Part shown: piece after piece, positions 26,944 to 36,715 of the stretch
Layout: the number at the start of each line of letters is the position of its first letter
Numbering within the stretch: the first letter of the stretch is position 1
DNA from: Trujillonella endophytica
GTDB lineage: Bacteria > Actinomycetota > Actinomycetes > Mycobacteriales > Geodermatophilaceae
Direction of reading: 5' to 3'
Assembly (NCBI RefSeq): GCF_019799905.1
Contig: NZ_JABGCI010000001.1
Coordinates: 1,116,001-1,180,000, forward strand
DNA length: 64,000 bases
Program-made: the position numbers and the translations under genes
Notes under the pieces: generated by a model
Databases searched by the model: none
Told to the model about the DNA's origin: nothing
What the model saw: only the letters and a program-made list of their open reading frames with translations

Positions 26944-27750
26944 ATGGACCTCGAACTGGACGGGAAGGTCGCCGTCGTCACCGGCGGCAGCAGGGGCATC
27001 GGCCTGGCGACGACCAGGACGCTGCTGGCGGAGGGCGCCCGCGTGGTGGCGGCCTCACGGAGGCCCGGCCCGGAGCTGGAACGGCTGGCCGGGCCCGACC
27101 TCCTGCACGTCGCGGCCGACCTGATGGACCCCGCCGCGCCGGCCGCCGTCCTGGCGGCGGCGGTCCGGCACTTCGGCGGCGTCGACGTGCTGGTGAACAA
27201 CGTGGGCGGCCCGCCTCCGGGGGCGACGCTGCCCCGCTTCTCGTTCATGGCCGCCGACGACGCCGACTGGCAGGCGATGTTCGAGCTCAACCTGTTCTCC
27301 GCCGTGCGGACGGTCCGGGCCGCCGTCCCGTGCCTGCTCGAGCGCGGCGGCGGGGCCGTCGTCAACGTGTCGACGGGCAGCGCCCGCGCGCCCGGGGCGA
27401 TGAACGCGGACTACGCGGCCGCCAAGGCCGGGCTCACCGTCCTGACCAAGGCGCTCTCGGAGGAGTACGCCCCCCAGGGCATCCGGGTGAACACGGTGTC
27501 GCCCGGCCCGGTCCGCACGCCGTGGTGGACCGACGACGGCGGCGCGGCCGACGTGCTCGCCGCGGCCTTCGGCTCCGACCGGGACAGCGTCCTGACGACG
27601 GTCGCGCCGGAGGCGATGCGCCTGTCCACCGGGCGGATGGTGGACCCGCAGGAGGTGGCCGACGTGATCGTGCTCCTGGCCTCGCCGCGGTCGGCGAGCA
27701 CCACGGGGGCGGACTTCGCCGTCGACGCCGGCTTCCTCAAGCAGACCTGA
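26944..27750 (+). CDS. Short-chain dehydrogenase/reductase
   Basis: A 268-residue SDR. TGGSRGIGLATTRTLL binds NAD(P); NNVGGPP replaces the usual NNAG; the active site is in NVSTGSARAPG and DYAAAKAGLTVL. The insert FSFMAADDADWQAMF and the SPGPVRTPWWTDDGGAA segment resemble a group of uncharacterised actinobacterial oxidoreductases. The substrate is unknown. ATG 26944 lacks a strong ribosome-binding site. It is convergent with the epimerase gene, with a 7-base gap. Confidence 0.88.
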   Translation: MDLELDGKVAVVTGGSRGIGLATTRTLLAEGARVVAASRRPGPELERLAGPDLLHVAADLMDPAAPAAVLAAAVRHFGGVDVLVNNVGGPPPGATLPRFSFMAADDADWQAMFELNLFSAVRTVRAAVPCLLERGGGAVVNVSTGSARAPGAMNADYAAAKAGLTVLTKALSEEYAPQGIRVNTVSPGPVRTPWWTDDGGAADVLAAAFGSDRDSVLTTVAPEAMRLSTGRMVDPQEVADVIVLLASPRSASTTGADFAVDAGFLKQT

Positions 27751-27757
27751 GGGGCGG

Positions 27758-28360
27758 TCAGGCGCCGCGTCGCTCGGCGTAGCGGGCGGCGCAGGCCTCC
27801 ATCGTCGGCAGCAGGCCCTGCTCCCGGGCCTCGGCGAGGGTGGGGGCGGCCCGGTCCTTGACCGACAGCTCGAAGTCGACGTCGCCGGGCCAGGGGAGGT
27901 CCAGCTCCGGGTCCAGCGGGTGGACGCCGAACTCGCGGGTGGGGTCGTAGCCGCTGGAGACCAGGTACGTGACCGAACTGCCGTCGGCGAGGGCGACGAA
28001 GGCGTGGCCCAGCCCCTCGGCCAGGTAGACCGCCCGAGGCTGCTCGCTGTCGAGCAGCACGGCCTCGGAGACGCCGAAGGTGGGGGAGCCGACCCGGACG
28101 TCGACGACGATGTCGAGCACCTGCCCGACGGGGCAGTAGACGTACTTGGCCTGGCCGGGCGGCACGAGCGCGAAGTGCACCCCGCGCAGGGCGCCGCGGG
28201 CCGAGACGCTGTGGTTGGCCTGCGCCAGCGGCAGCGCCGACCCGGCGGCCTCGGCGAGCAGGTCGGCGCGGTACCACTCGGTGAACCGGCCCCGGGCGTC
28301 ACCGTGGGACACCAGGTCGATGGCGTAGGCGTCGGGCACGGCGAGCTGGCGGATGTCCAC
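27758..28360 (-). CDS. rfbC: dTDP-4-dehydrorhamnose 3,5-epimerase family protein
   Basis: A 200-residue cupin-fold epimerase. The active-site histidine is in RGVHFALVPPGQAKYVYC, preceded by QANHSVS, and the C-terminal VTYLVSSGYDPTREFGVHPLDPELDLPWP is the substrate loop. It would convert dTDP-4-keto-6-deoxyglucose to the rhamnose precursor; related enzymes act on other dTDP-sugars, and no rmlA, rmlB or rmlD is adjacent. TACGGT (28372-28367, minus strand) lies 6 bases before GTG 28360, a leaderless start. Confidence 0.88.
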   Translation of the reverse strand: MDIRQLAVPDAYAIDLVSHGDARGRFTEWYRADLLAEAAGSALPLAQANHSVSARGALRGVHFALVPPGQAKYVYCPVGQVLDIVVDVRVGSPTFGVSEAVLLDSEQPRAVYLAEGLGHAFVALADGSSVTYLVSSGYDPTREFGVHPLDPELDLPWPGDVDFELSVKDRAAPTLAEAREQGLLPTMEACAARYAERRGA

Positions 28361-28366
28361 GGGCGC

Positions 28367-28402
28367 ACCGTAGCGAGGGGTCCGCGAACGGGCGATTACG
28401 CT
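28367..28402. promoter_or_regulatory. Divergent leaderless promoters of rfbC and malic enzyme
   Basis: Minus strand TACGGT (28372-28367) sits 6 bases from the rfbC GTG; plus strand TACGCT (28397-28402) sits 9 bases from the malic enzyme ATG. The whole intergenic region is only 51 bases. Confidence 0.55.
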
Positions 28403-28411
28403 GCCGTGTCC

Positions 28412-29599
28412 ATGGACAGCAACGGCACCTCGCACGTCCCCGACCGCTTCGCCGACGACCCGGCGTTCGCGGTACACGAGGGCGGCAAGCTGGTCGTACG
28501 GGCCACGCGGTCCATCAACTCGATCGCCGACCTGGCGCTGACCTACACCCCCGGCGTGGCCCGGGTCAGCAGCGCGATCGCCGTCGAGCCGGCGCTCGCC
28601 CGGCGGTTCACGTGGGCGCCGCGCACCGTCGCCGTCGTCTCCGACGGCACGGCGGTGCTGGGCCTGGGGGACATCGGCCCCACCGCCGCGCTGCCGGTGA
28701 TGGAGGGCAAGGCCTGCCTGTTCAGCGAGTTCGCCGGCCTCTCGGCCGTGCCCGTGGTGCTGGCCACCACCGACGTCGACCGGATCGTGGAGACGATCGT
28801 GGCGATGGCGCCGTCCTTCGGTGGCATCAACCTCGAGGACATCAGCGCCCCGCGCTGCTTCGAGGTGGAGGAGCGGCTGCGCGAGCGGCTGGACATCCCG
28901 GTCATGCACGACGACCAGCACGGGACGGCGATCGTCGTCCTCGCCGCCCTGCGCAACGCCGCCAAGGTGGTCGGCCGCGAGCTCGGCAGCCTGCGCGTCG
29001 TCGTGTCCGGTGCGGGCGCGGCGGGTGTGGCGTGCACGAAGATCCTGCTGGAGGCGGGCGTCGGGGACATCGCCGTCGCCGACTCGCGGGGTGTGCTGCA
29101 CACGGGACGCGAGGACCTGACGCCGATCAAGCGCTGGGTCGCCGAGAACACCAACCGGGCCGGGTACGCCGGGACGATGGCCGGCGCGCTCGAGGGCGCC
29201 GACGTCTACCTCGGTCTCTCCGGCGGTTCGGTGCCCGAGGCGGCCGTCGCGTCGATGGCGCCCCACTGCATCGTCTTCTCGCTGGCCAACCCGATCCCCG
29301 AGGTGGACCCGGAGATGGCGGCGCGGTACGCGGCCGTGGTCGCGACCGGTCGCAGCGGCGAGCCCAACCAGATCAACAACGTGCTGGCCTTCCCCGGGGT
29401 CTTCCGCGGCGCGATCGACGCCGGCGCCAAGCACATCACCGAGGAGATGAAGCTGGCCGCGGCCACGGCGATCGCCGACGTGGTGGGCGACGACCTGCGG
29501 CCCGACTACATCGTCCCGAGCCCGCTGGACCGTCGGGTGGCCGAGGCCGTCGCGATCGCGGTCGCCGCCTGCGCCCGCGACCAGCACGTCACCGTCTGA
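28412..29599 (+). CDS. NAD(P)-dependent malic enzyme
   Basis: A 395-residue malic enzyme that decarboxylates malate to pyruvate. YTPGVARVSSAIA at the N-terminus, LGLGDIGPTAALPVMEGKA, the metal site MHDDQHGTAIVVLAALRNAAK, and the cofactor loop VSGAGAAGVACTKILLEAG are all present. It is the short form, without a fused phosphotransacetylase-like domain. The SLANPIPEVDPE and PNQINNVLAFPG motifs complete the fold. NAD or NADP preference cannot be read safely. A hairpin terminator follows. Confidence 0.95.
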   Translation: MDSNGTSHVPDRFADDPAFAVHEGGKLVVRATRSINSIADLALTYTPGVARVSSAIAVEPALARRFTWAPRTVAVVSDGTAVLGLGDIGPTAALPVMEGKACLFSEFAGLSAVPVVLATTDVDRIVETIVAMAPSFGGINLEDISAPRCFEVEERLRERLDIPVMHDDQHGTAIVVLAALRNAAKVVGRELGSLRVVVSGAGAAGVACTKILLEAGVGDIAVADSRGVLHTGREDLTPIKRWVAENTNRAGYAGTMAGALEGADVYLGLSGGSVPEAAVASMAPHCIVFSLANPIPEVDPEMAARYAAVVATGRSGEPNQINNVLAFPGVFRGAIDAGAKHITEEMKLAAATAIADVVGDDLRPDYIVPSPLDRRVAEAVAIAVAACARDQHVTV

Positions 29600-29606
29600 C
29601 CGGCCG

Positions 29607-29643
29607 GAGGGGATCGGGAGGCGTTCCACCCACCGATCCCCTC
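29607..29643. terminator. Bidirectional terminator after malic enzyme
   Basis: GAGGGGATCGG and CCGATCCCCTC form a perfect 11-bp stem around a 15-base loop, between the convergent stops at 29599 and 29654. Confidence 0.75.
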
Positions 29644-29653
29644 GGGCCCGCTG

Positions 29654-30364
29654 CTAGCGGGCGAGGACGTCGGCGATAATCGGGTCGAGCGTCTCGCGGG
29701 CGGACGTGTTCGCGTAGAGGAACCACAGCGCGGCCACGACGAACGCGGGCGCCAGGACCGCCTTCTCCAGGAACGCTCCCGTGTGCATCGGGGTCAGCAC
29801 GATGCGGCAGCGACGCAGCAGCCAGATCAGTGGCACCGGCACGCCCTGCTTGGTGATCATGTCGCCGACGATGTGCACCAGGCAGCCGAGGCCCACCGCC
29901 CAGGGCAGCCACATCGGTTGCGCCATGTGCTCGAGCAGGAACCAGGCGGCGGTCCACGAGAGCACCAGGTTCCCCACCACGGTGTTCTCGGCGCGGCCCG
30001 GGATGATGAAGTGCAGGGCCCGCAGCGCGAGCCCGATGGCCAGCGCCATGAACAGCAGGCTCGACCAGTAGGCCGTGGCGGCCGCCACCGCGAGCGCGCC
30101 GAACGCCAGCGGTCCGATCACCGCGTCGTGGGTGCCCCAGCGGTGCCCCTGCGCAAGTCGGCCGATCGCGCCGGAGGGCACGTCGGTGAGCGGCCCCCAC
30201 ATGTCCGAGACCGTGGACCCGTGCGCGTCGAGGTCGGGCAGCATGGCGAAGCCGCCGACGGCGGCCACCCAGGCGATCTGGCCGACGGTGCCGTCGACCG
30301 GGGCCCAGGGCAGTGTCGCGGCGCCGACGGCCAGTCCGGACAGGGCGTGGGAGTGACCGAGCAC
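29654..30364 (-). CDS. DUF457-family membrane protein (YdjM-like metal-dependent hydrolase)
   Basis: A 236-residue membrane protein. HSHALSGLAVG at the N-terminus, LPDLDAHGS, HRWGTHDAVIG and GCLVHIVGDMITKQGV give the histidine/aspartate pattern of the family, embedded among about five spans. It is annotated as a metal-dependent hydrolase in relatives, but the reaction is unproven. GTG 30364 lies at the degraded end of an MFS pseudogene, so its original promoter may have been lost or replaced. Confidence 0.82.
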   Translation of the reverse strand: MLGHSHALSGLAVGAATLPWAPVDGTVGQIAWVAAVGGFAMLPDLDAHGSTVSDMWGPLTDVPSGAIGRLAQGHRWGTHDAVIGPLAFGALAVAAATAYWSSLLFMALAIGLALRALHFIIPGRAENTVVGNLVLSWTAAWFLLEHMAQPMWLPWAVGLGCLVHIVGDMITKQGVPVPLIWLLRRCRIVLTPMHTGAFLEKAVLAPAFVVAALWFLYANTSARETLDPIIADVLAR

Positions 30365-30623
30365 GCGCGCAGGGTGCCGCGCCGCCGGGCGCCGGCGGGG
30401 GAGGCGCGCGGGGAGCGGTCCGACAGCGGGCCGGCCACCAGTTGCCCGGCGGCCAGCCCGATCGCGACGGCGGACAGGGTCAGCCGGACCGGCGACTGAC
30501 CGGCGGCCAGGTCGTCCTCGACCGCCGGCAGCGCCGGCGGTGGAGGTCCATCGCCAGCGGGCCGAACGCCGACAGCGCGCCGAGCAGGACGAGCAGCCCG
30601 CGGGGACTCGAGCGGCTGCTCAC
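30362..30623 (-). pseudogene. Remnant of a Bcr/CflA-type MFS drug transporter
   Basis: Only the first ~85 codons survive. The frame opens at GTG 30623 (SSRSSPRGLLVLLGALSAFG, then PLAMDL), which matches transporter helix 1. At about 30541 one base is missing compared with the expected MDLYLPALPAVEDDL, so the frame jumps; the next frame then reads ALPAVEDDLAAGQSPV, LTLSAVAIGLAAGQLVAGP and LSDR, the start of the MFS loop 2-3 motif. After that, homology stops and the DUF457 gene begins. The GTGA overlap with the upstream DUF6104 gene shows it was once co-translated. Confidence 0.75.
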
Positions 30624-30802
30624 TCCTCGTCGTCGTCGGTGCCGCCGCGGGCCAGCCACGTGGCCAGCCGCTCGACGGGCACCTCGAACTCGGGGTTCTG
30701 GTCGACGAAGGCCTGGAGCTGGTCGGCCAGCCAGGCGAGGGTCACCTGCTCCTCGCCCCGCCGCTCGGCCAGCTCCTCCAGGCCCCTGTCGGTGAAGTAC
30801 AC
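30620..30802 (-). CDS. Small DUF6104-type protein
   Basis: A 60-residue acidic protein starting VYFTDRGLEELAERRGEEQ and ending with a DDDEE tail. The segment VTLAWLADQLQAFVDQNPEFE, then VPVERLATWLAR, is conserved in actinobacteria downstream of the 2-oxoglutarate decarboxylase gene; no function is known. It is 23 bases below kgd in the same direction, so it is probably co-transcribed with it. Confidence 0.82.
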   Translation of the reverse strand: MYFTDRGLEELAERRGEEQVTLAWLADQLQAFVDQNPEFEVPVERLATWLARGGTDDDEE

Positions 30803-30825
30803 GGTCGGTGGGTCCGCGGCCGGGC

Positions 30826-33800
30826 TCAGTCGGCGAAGGCCTGTGCGACCAGCTGCCGCTGCTCGACCTCGTGGACCTTCGCCGAGCCCACGGCCGGGCT
30901 GGCCGACGCGCGGCGGCTGACGTGCCGGAACCTCCGCCCGGCGGGCAGGTGCTCGGGCAGGTTGACCGCCATGAACTGCCAGGCGCCCATGTTCGCCGGC
31001 TCCTCCTGCACCCAGACGACGTCCGACGCGTCCGGGTAGCGCTCCAGCTCCGCCACGATCTGCTCGGCGGGCAGCGGGTAGAGCTGCTCGACGCGCACGA
31101 TCGCGGTGGCCTCGTCGCCGGCCGACTCGCGCGCGGCCATGAGGTCGTAGGCGACCTTGCCGCTGCAGAGCAGGACCCGGCGGACCGCACCGGCGTCCAG
31201 CGGCTTGCCGCCCACCCCGGTGTCGGGCAGAACAGGGCGGAACGCCTCGTCGGTGAACTCCTGGACCTCGCTGACCGCCGCCTTGGAGCGCAGCAGCGAC
31301 TTGGGCGTGAACACGACCAGCGGCCGGTGCACGTCCGACAGTGCCTGGCGTCGCAGCAGGTGGAAGTAGTTCCCCGGGGTCGTGCAGTTGGCGACCGTCA
31401 TGTTGTTCTCGGCCGACAGCTGCAGGAAGCGCTCGATCCGGCCGCTGGAGTGGTCGGGACCCTGGCCCTCGAGCCCGTGCGGCAGGAGCAGGACGACGCC
31501 GGAGCGCTGGCCCCACTTGGCCTCGCCGGAGCTGATGAACTCGTCGATGACCATCTGCGCGCCGTCGACGAAGTCGCCGAACTGGGCCTCCCACAGCACG
31601 AGGGCGTTCGGGTTGGCCACCGAGTAGCCGTACTCGAAGCCGAGCGCCGCGTACTCGGACAGCAGCGAGTCGTAGACGAAGAACTTGGCCTGGTTGCCCA
31701 GGTAGAGCAGCGGCGTGTACTCCTCCGCGCTCTCCCGGTCGATGAGCACGGCGTGCCGCTGCACGAACGTGCCGCGGCGGGAGTCCTGTCCGGCGAGCCG
31801 GACCGGGATGCCCTCCATGAGCAGCGAGCCAAACGCGAGCAGCTCGCCCATCGCCCAGTCGATGCCGCCCTCGCTGACCATCGCCGCGCGCCGCTCGAGC
31901 ATCTTCTGCAGCTTCGGGTGCGGGCTGAAGTCCGGCGGGAAGGAGACGTGCGCGTCGCCGATGGCCTTGAGCACCTCGGTGGTCACGGCCGTCGCGACGG
32001 CGGACTCGTGCGCGCTGCGCGGGTCCATGACCGGCTCGGGCTTGGAGGTGTCCCGGGCGTCGTGCGTCTCGGCGAAGGCCCGCTCCAGCTGACCGCGGTA
32101 GTCCTTCAGTGCCTCCTCGGCCTCCTGCAGCGTGATGTCGCCGCGGCCGATCAGCGCCTCGGTGTACAGCTTCCGCACCGAGCGCTTGCGGTCGATGATG
32201 TCGTACATCAGCGGCTGGGTCATCGACGGGTCGTCGCCCTCGTTGTGCCCGCGCCGGCGGTAGCAGACCAGGTCGATGACGACGTCCTTCCGGAACGCCT
32301 GCCGGTAGTCGACCGCCAGCCGCGCGACCCGCATGCAGGCCTCGGGGTCGTCGCCGTTCACGTGGAAGACCGGGGCGCCGATCATCCGCGCCACGTCGGT
32401 GGAGTACAGGCTGGAGCGCGACTGCGCCGGGCTGGTGGTGAAGCCGACCTGGTTGTTGACGACGACGTGCACGGTGCCGCCGGTGCGGTAGCCACGCAGC
32501 TGGGAGAGGTTGAGCGTCTCCGCGACCACGCCCTGGCCGGCGAAGGCGGCGTCGCCGTGCAGCAGGACGGGCAGCACGGTGAACCCGTTCTCGCCCTTGT
32601 TCAGCATGTCCTGCTTCGCGCGGACGATGCCCTCGAGGACCGGGTTGACGGTCTCCAGGTGAGAGGGGTTGCTCGCCAGCGAGACCTCGATCTCCGCGCC
32701 CTCCTTGAAGGGGTTGCGGTAGGTGCCGGTCGCGCCGAGGTGGTACTTGACGTCGCCGGAGCCCTGGACCGTGCCGGGGTCGATGTTGCCCTCGAACTCG
32801 CCGAAGATCTTGGCGTAGCTCTTGCCGAGCACGTTGGCCAGCACGTTGAGCCGGCCGCGGTGCGGCATGCCGATCGCGACCTCGTCCAGGCCGTAGTCGC
32901 TGGAGGCGATGAGGACCTCGTCCAGCACGGGGATGAGCGACTCACCGCCCTCGAGGCTGAACCGCTTCTGGCCGACGTACTTGGTCTGCAGGAACGTCTC
33001 GAAGGCCTCAGCGGCGTTGAGCCGGCCGAGGACGTGCTTCTGCTTCTCCCGGTCGGGCTGCTCGGCCTTGAGCTCGACCCGCTTCTGGATCCACTCGCGC
33101 TCCTCGGGATCGGTGATGTGCATGTACTCCACGCCGACGGTGCGGCAGTAGGAGTTGCGCAGCACGCCGAGGATGTCGCGCAGGGCCATCACCCGCTCGC
33201 CGGCGAAGCCGCCGACGGGGAACTTCCGGTCCAGGTCCCACAGCGTCAGCCCGTGCTGGAGGATGTCCAGGTCGGGGTGGGTGCGGACCTTGAACTCGAG
33301 CGGGTCGGTGTCGGCCATGAGGTGGCCGTTGCGCCGGTAGGCCTCGATGACCTCGATGACCCGGGCTTCCTTGTCGATCTGCCCCTCGCGGCTGACCCGC
33401 GCGTCGGCCATCCAGCGCACCGGCTCGTAGGGGATGCGCAGCGACCGGAAGACCCCGTCGTAGAAGCCGTCCTCGCCCAGCAGCAGGGAGTGCAGCCGGC
33501 GCAGGAAGTCGCCGGACTCGGCGCCCTGGATGATCCGGTGGTCGTACGTCGAGGTCAGCGTGATGATCTTGGAGATGCCGAGCTCGGTGAGCGCCTCGGG
33601 GCTCATCCCCTGGAACTCGGCGGGGTACTCCATCGCCCCGACGCCGATGATCGCGCCCTGGCCGGCGGTCAGCCGCGGCACCGAGTGGTTGGTGCCGATC
33701 GTGCCGGGGTTGGTGAGGCTGATCGTGGTGCCCGCGAAGTCCTCGAGGGTCAGCTTGTTCTGCCGGGCCCGGCGGATGACGTCCTCGTAGGCCGCCCAGA

Positions 33801-34758
33801 ACTGGGCGAAGTCCATGGTCTCCGCGGCCTTGATCGAGGCCACGACGAGGGACCGGGAGCCGTCGGGCTTCGGCAGGTCGATCGCCAGGCCGAAGTTGAC
33901 GTGCTCGGGCTGCATGAGCACCGGCTTGCCGTCGACCTCGGCGAAGGCGTTGTTCATGTTCGGGAAGTCGTCCAGCGCCCGGACCAGCGCGTAGCCGATC
34001 AGGTGCGTGAAGGACACCTTCCCGCCGCGGGCGCGGGTCAGGTGGTTGTTGATGACGATGCGGTTGTCGGCCAGCAGCTTCGCCGGCACCGCGCGCACGC
34101 TCGTGGCCGTCGGCACGGTCAGCGAGGCGTTCATGTTCTTGACGACGCTGGCGGCCGCGCCCCGCAGCGGCGACTGCTTCGGGCCCCCGCCCGAGGTGGC
34201 CGGCTGCGCCTTGGCGGCGGCGGCGGCGGCGGCGGGCTTCGGCGCGGGGGCGGCCGGGCGCTGCTGGTCGGTGCGGTCGGCGGCGCGGTTGACCACGGTG
34301 GCCTCGGTCTTCGGCTCGATCCCCCCGGCCGGGGAGGGGGGAGCCGGCCGGGCGGCACCGTCCCGGCCGTTGCCGGCCTGCTGCGGTGCGGGCTCCACCG
34401 GGGCGGACTGCTGGGGCGCGGACTGCTGGGGGGCCGTCTGCTGGGGGGCCGTCTGCTGGGGCGCGGACTGCTCGGGAGGGGACTGCTTCGGCGCGGGCCG
34501 GTCGGCAGGGGCCGTCGCGGGGGCCGACTGCTGCGCGCTCGCCGGGGCCGGCGTCTGCTCGCGGTCATCGCTCGCGGAGACCGGGCTGCCGGGCCGGTAG
34601 TCGGCGAAGAACTCGTGCCAGGCCTGGTCCACGGTGGACGGGTCGGCGAGGTACTGCTGGTACATCTCCTCGACCAGCCACTCGTTGGTGCCGAAACCGG
34701 CCACCGCGGAGGAGTGGGAGGAGGGGGTGGACGGCCGGGAGGGGCTCACGCTTGACAC
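30826..34758 (-). CDS. kgd: Multifunctional 2-oxoglutarate decarboxylase/dehydrogenase E1-E2 (Kgd/OdhA type)
   Basis: A 1310-residue TCA-cycle enzyme. Order: a short E1 N-terminal helix ([19 protein letters not shown], residues ~23-45); a Pro/Gln-rich linker with tandem [10 protein letters not shown] units (~85-125); an E2-type succinyltransferase core (~160-390, [31 protein letters not shown]); then a full thiamine-diphosphate E1 module ([56 protein letters not shown]). It lacks a lipoyl domain and would use the lipoyl group of another E2, as in mycobacteria and corynebacteria, where the forkhead protein GarA/OdhI inhibits it. The start is GTG 34758, or 34749. Confidence 0.95.
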   Translation of the reverse strand: MSSVSPSRPSTPSSHSSAVAGFGTNEWLVEEMYQQYLADPSTVDQAWHEFFADYRPGSPVSASDDREQTPAPASAQQSAPATAPADRPAPKQSPPEQSAPQQTAPQQTAPQQSAPQQSAPVEPAPQQAGNGRDGAARPAPPSPAGGIEPKTEATVVNRAADRTDQQRPAAPAPKPAAAAAAAKAQPATSGGGPKQSPLRGAAASVVKNMNASLTVPTATSVRAVPAKLLADNRIVINNHLTRARGGKVSFTHLIGYALVRALDDFPNMNNAFAEVDGKPVLMQPEHVNFGLAIDLPKPDGSRSLVVASIKAAETMDFAQFWAAYEDVIRRARQNKLTLEDFAGTTISLTNPGTIGTNHSVPRLTAGQGAIIGVGAMEYPAEFQGMSPEALTELGISKIITLTSTYDHRIIQGAESGDFLRRLHSLLLGEDGFYDGVFRSLRIPYEPVRWMADARVSREGQIDKEARVIEVIEAYRRNGHLMADTDPLEFKVRTHPDLDILQHGLTLWDLDRKFPVGGFAGERVMALRDILGVLRNSYCRTVGVEYMHITDPEEREWIQKRVELKAEQPDREKQKHVLGRLNAAEAFETFLQTKYVGQKRFSLEGGESLIPVLDEVLIASSDYGLDEVAIGMPHRGRLNVLANVLGKSYAKIFGEFEGNIDPGTVQGSGDVKYHLGATGTYRNPFKEGAEIEVSLASNPSHLETVNPVLEGIVRAKQDMLNKGENGFTVLPVLLHGDAAFAGQGVVAETLNLSQLRGYRTGGTVHVVVNNQVGFTTSPAQSRSSLYSTDVARMIGAPVFHVNGDDPEACMRVARLAVDYRQAFRKDVVIDLVCYRRRGHNEGDDPSMTQPLMYDIIDRKRSVRKLYTEALIGRGDITLQEAEEALKDYRGQLERAFAETHDARDTSKPEPVMDPRSAHESAVATAVTTEVLKAIGDAHVSFPPDFSPHPKLQKMLERRAAMVSEGGIDWAMGELLAFGSLLMEGIPVRLAGQDSRRGTFVQRHAVLIDRESAEEYTPLLYLGNQAKFFVYDSLLSEYAALGFEYGYSVANPNALVLWEAQFGDFVDGAQMVIDEFISSGEAKWGQRSGVVLLLPHGLEGQGPDHSSGRIERFLQLSAENNMTVANCTTPGNYFHLLRRQALSDVHRPLVVFTPKSLLRSKAAVSEVQEFTDEAFRPVLPDTGVGGKPLDAGAVRRVLLCSGKVAYDLMAARESAGDEATAIVRVEQLYPLPAEQIVAELERYPDASDVVWVQEEPANMGAWQFMAVNLPEHLPAGRRFRHVSRRASASPAVGSAKVHEVEQRQLVAQAFAD
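34408..34497. repeat. 15-bp tandem repeat encoding the Kgd linker
   Basis: Six 15-base units beginning CTGCTGGGG (plus strand), two of the middle ones identical, encode five-residue units [10 protein letters not shown] and variants PPEQS and APKQS in kgd. It lies in the linker between the N-terminal helix and the acyltransferase core, so length changes would be tolerated. Confidence 0.8.
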
Positions 34759-34809
34759 GGGGTCGAGTGCCTTCTTCGTCGTCGGTGGACGTGTCTTGAC
34801 CGGTGTCCG

Positions 34810-34815
34810 ACTCTA
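34810..34815 (-). promoter_or_regulatory. Possible -10 element of kgd
   Basis: TAGAGT on the minus strand, about 50 bases before the kgd start; no convincing -35 is seen. It sits between kgd and the terminator of the ABC exporter operon. Confidence 0.35.
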
Positions 34816-34858
34816 CGCCCGCCGGGTGCGGCGGACCGGTCGGCGTCGACGGCGGTCC

Positions 34859-34897
34859 GGCCGCCCGTGACCCCCGGGACGGGTGGGGCGGGCGGCC
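34859..34897. terminator. Hairpin terminator of the ABC exporter operon
   Basis: GGCCGCCCG pairs perfectly with CGGGCGGCC across a 21-base loop that itself contains CCCCCGGGACGGGTGGGG. It lies 16 bases after the permease stop at 34913. Confidence 0.6.
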
Positions 34898-34912
34898 CGG
34901 TCGGGGCCTGGC

Positions 34913-35665
34913 TCAGACGACGTCGCGGCGGGACGCCAGCCAGGTCCCCAGGATCGCGGCGACCACGCCGTAGGCGAGCAGGAGGATCGTGCCCTGCCAG
35001 GGCTCCAGCAGGTCCGGCGCCTCGAAGTCGGACGTGATGGCCTGCACGGCCCCGCCGGGCAGCCACTTGTACGCACCGGAGATGGCGCCGATCGAGGCGA
35101 CGATCGGCTCGATCACGTTCAGGTAGACCAGCGCGCCGACGATCGCCCCGACCTGGTTGCGCACGAGCGCACCCACGCCCACGCCGATCACCGTGAAGAC
35201 CACGAGCACCAGGCCGGACGCGGCCAGGGTCTGCAGGTTGTCCCCGGCCAGTTCCGGCGCGTTCCCGCGCGCCCCGGCGTACAGCTGGACGACGAGCACG
35301 GTCACGGCCAGGACCACCAGCGCCATCGGCACGGCGACCAGTGCGTAGGCGAGCACCTTGGCGGTGATCACGCGGCCCCGGCGGGGGGTGGAGAGGAAGG
35401 TCGGCGTCGCCGTCCGGTGCCGGTACTCCTGGGTCATCCCGATGATGCCCAGGATGAGCAGGAAGACGCTGGCGTTCGCCGCGACCGAGAAGACCAGCTC
35501 CTCGAACTGGCGGCTGCCCAGAGCGGGCAGCCCCTCGTCCTGACCGGCCAGACCAGTGAACAGCGCGGCGAAGCCTCCGGCCAGCAGGCAGGCACCCAGC
35601 AGCAGGCCCAGCCACGTCTTGGTCGTGAACAGCTTGGTCCACTCGGCCCGGACCAGCGCGCTCAT
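34913..35665 (-). CDS. ABC-2 type exporter permease
   Basis: A 250-residue permease with about six spans. It begins MSALVRAEWTKLFTTKTWLGLLLG, a common start in this family, and includes IGMTQEYRHRTATPTFLSTPRR between spans 2 and 3. It pairs with the ATPase upstream (ATGA overlap). The substrate is unknown; BcrA/BcrB-type bacitracin-resistance exporters have the same layout, but so do many housekeeping exporters. Confidence 0.88.
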   Translation of the reverse strand: MSALVRAEWTKLFTTKTWLGLLLGACLLAGGFAALFTGLAGQDEGLPALGSRQFEELVFSVAANASVFLLILGIIGMTQEYRHRTATPTFLSTPRRGRVITAKVLAYALVAVPMALVVLAVTVLVVQLYAGARGNAPELAGDNLQTLAASGLVLVVFTVIGVGVGALVRNQVGAIVGALVYLNVIEPIVASIGAISGAYKWLPGGAVQAITSDFEAPDLLEPWQGTILLLAYGVVAAILGTWLASRRDVV

Positions 35666-36690
35666 CGGGAGCCCTCCTGCTGCATGGCGCTGCCGGCGGG
35701 CGCGGCGGCGTACTGCTCGGTGCCACTGGTGAGCTGGAAGTAGATCTGTTCCAGGCCGCTGCTGTGCGAGGCGAGCTCGTGCAGCTCCACCCCGGCGGCG
35801 AACGCGGCGGCGCCCACCTCGTCGGTGGTCGCGCCGGTGACGGTCAGGCGGGTCGCGTCCTCGAGGCCGATCCGGCGGCCGTCCCCTTGGAGCACCTGCG
35901 CCAGCCGCGCCGCCTCCGGGCTGCGGACGACGACGCTGCCCGCACCGTCCGAGCCGGCCCGCAGCTCGGCGATCGACCCCTCGCGGACCAGCCGGCCGGC
36001 GCCGACGATGACCACGCGGTCGACGGTCTGCTCGACCTCGGCCAGCAGGTGGCTGGACACCAGCACGGTGCGCCCCTCGGCGTGGGCGAGGTGGCGGAGG
36101 AACCCGCGCAGCCACTGGATGCCCTCGGGGTCCAGGCCGTTGGCCGGCTCGTCGAGGACCAGCACCGAGGGGTCGCCCAGCAGGGCCGTGGCGAGGGCCA
36201 GCCGCTGCCGCATGCCGAGGGAGTAGCCCCCGGCGCGCCGCTTGCCCGCGTCGCCGAGGCCGACCTGGTGCAGCACCTCGTCGGCGCGGCTGATGGGGAA
36301 GCCCGCCGCGCGGCAGTAGACGCGCAGGTGGTTCAGGCCCGAGCGGGCCGGGTGGAAGGCCGTCTCCAGCACGGCACCGACCGTGCGCGTGGGCTCCGGC
36401 AGGTCCCGGTAGGCGCGGCCGTTGAAGGTGGCCCCGCCGCGGTCGGCGACGAGCAGGCCGAGGGCCATGCGCAGCGTCGTCGTCTTCCCCGCACCGTTGG
36501 GCCCCAGGAAGCCGGTGACCGAGCCGGGTTCGACGGTGAAGCTCAGGTCGTCGACGGCCCGGACGGCGCCGAAGGTCTTGGTGAGGCCCGCGACCTCGAC
36601 CCGTACCGGGTCGCGGCGAGCCGGGGTGCCGGTGGCAGTGCTGCCCGTGGCGATGACGCCCTCCTCGTTGATCTTCTCGTGTCCGGCCAT
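35662..36690 (-). CDS. ABC exporter ATP-binding protein
   Basis: A 342-residue ATPase. Walker A is GPNGAGKTTTLRMALG, the signature GYSLGMRQRLALATAL, Walker B VLVLDEPANGLDPEG, and the switch histidine is in SSHLLAEVE. A ~30-residue N-terminal extension precedes the domain. The C-terminal ~80 residues form the extra domain usual in DrrA/BcrA-type exporters. ATG 36690 lies 25 bases below a palindromic operator candidate. Confidence 0.92.
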   Translation of the reverse strand: MAGHEKINEEGVIATGSTATGTPARRDPVRVEVAGLTKTFGAVRAVDDLSFTVEPGSVTGFLGPNGAGKTTTLRMALGLLVADRGGATFNGRAYRDLPEPTRTVGAVLETAFHPARSGLNHLRVYCRAAGFPISRADEVLHQVGLGDAGKRRAGGYSLGMRQRLALATALLGDPSVLVLDEPANGLDPEGIQWLRGFLRHLAHAEGRTVLVSSHLLAEVEQTVDRVVIVGAGRLVREGSIAELRAGSDGAGSVVVRSPEAARLAQVLQGDGRRIGLEDATRLTVTGATTDEVGAAAFAAGVELHELASHSSGLEQIYFQLTSGTEQYAAAPAGSAMQQEGSR

Positions 36691-36715
36691 CCAACCGCAC
36701 CCGGTCGGCCTTCTT

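Noticed and set aside
30808..34755. 1315-codon plus-strand frame opposite kgd
   Set aside because: It mirrors kgd, whose motifs are complete on the minus strand; composition is that of an antisense shadow.
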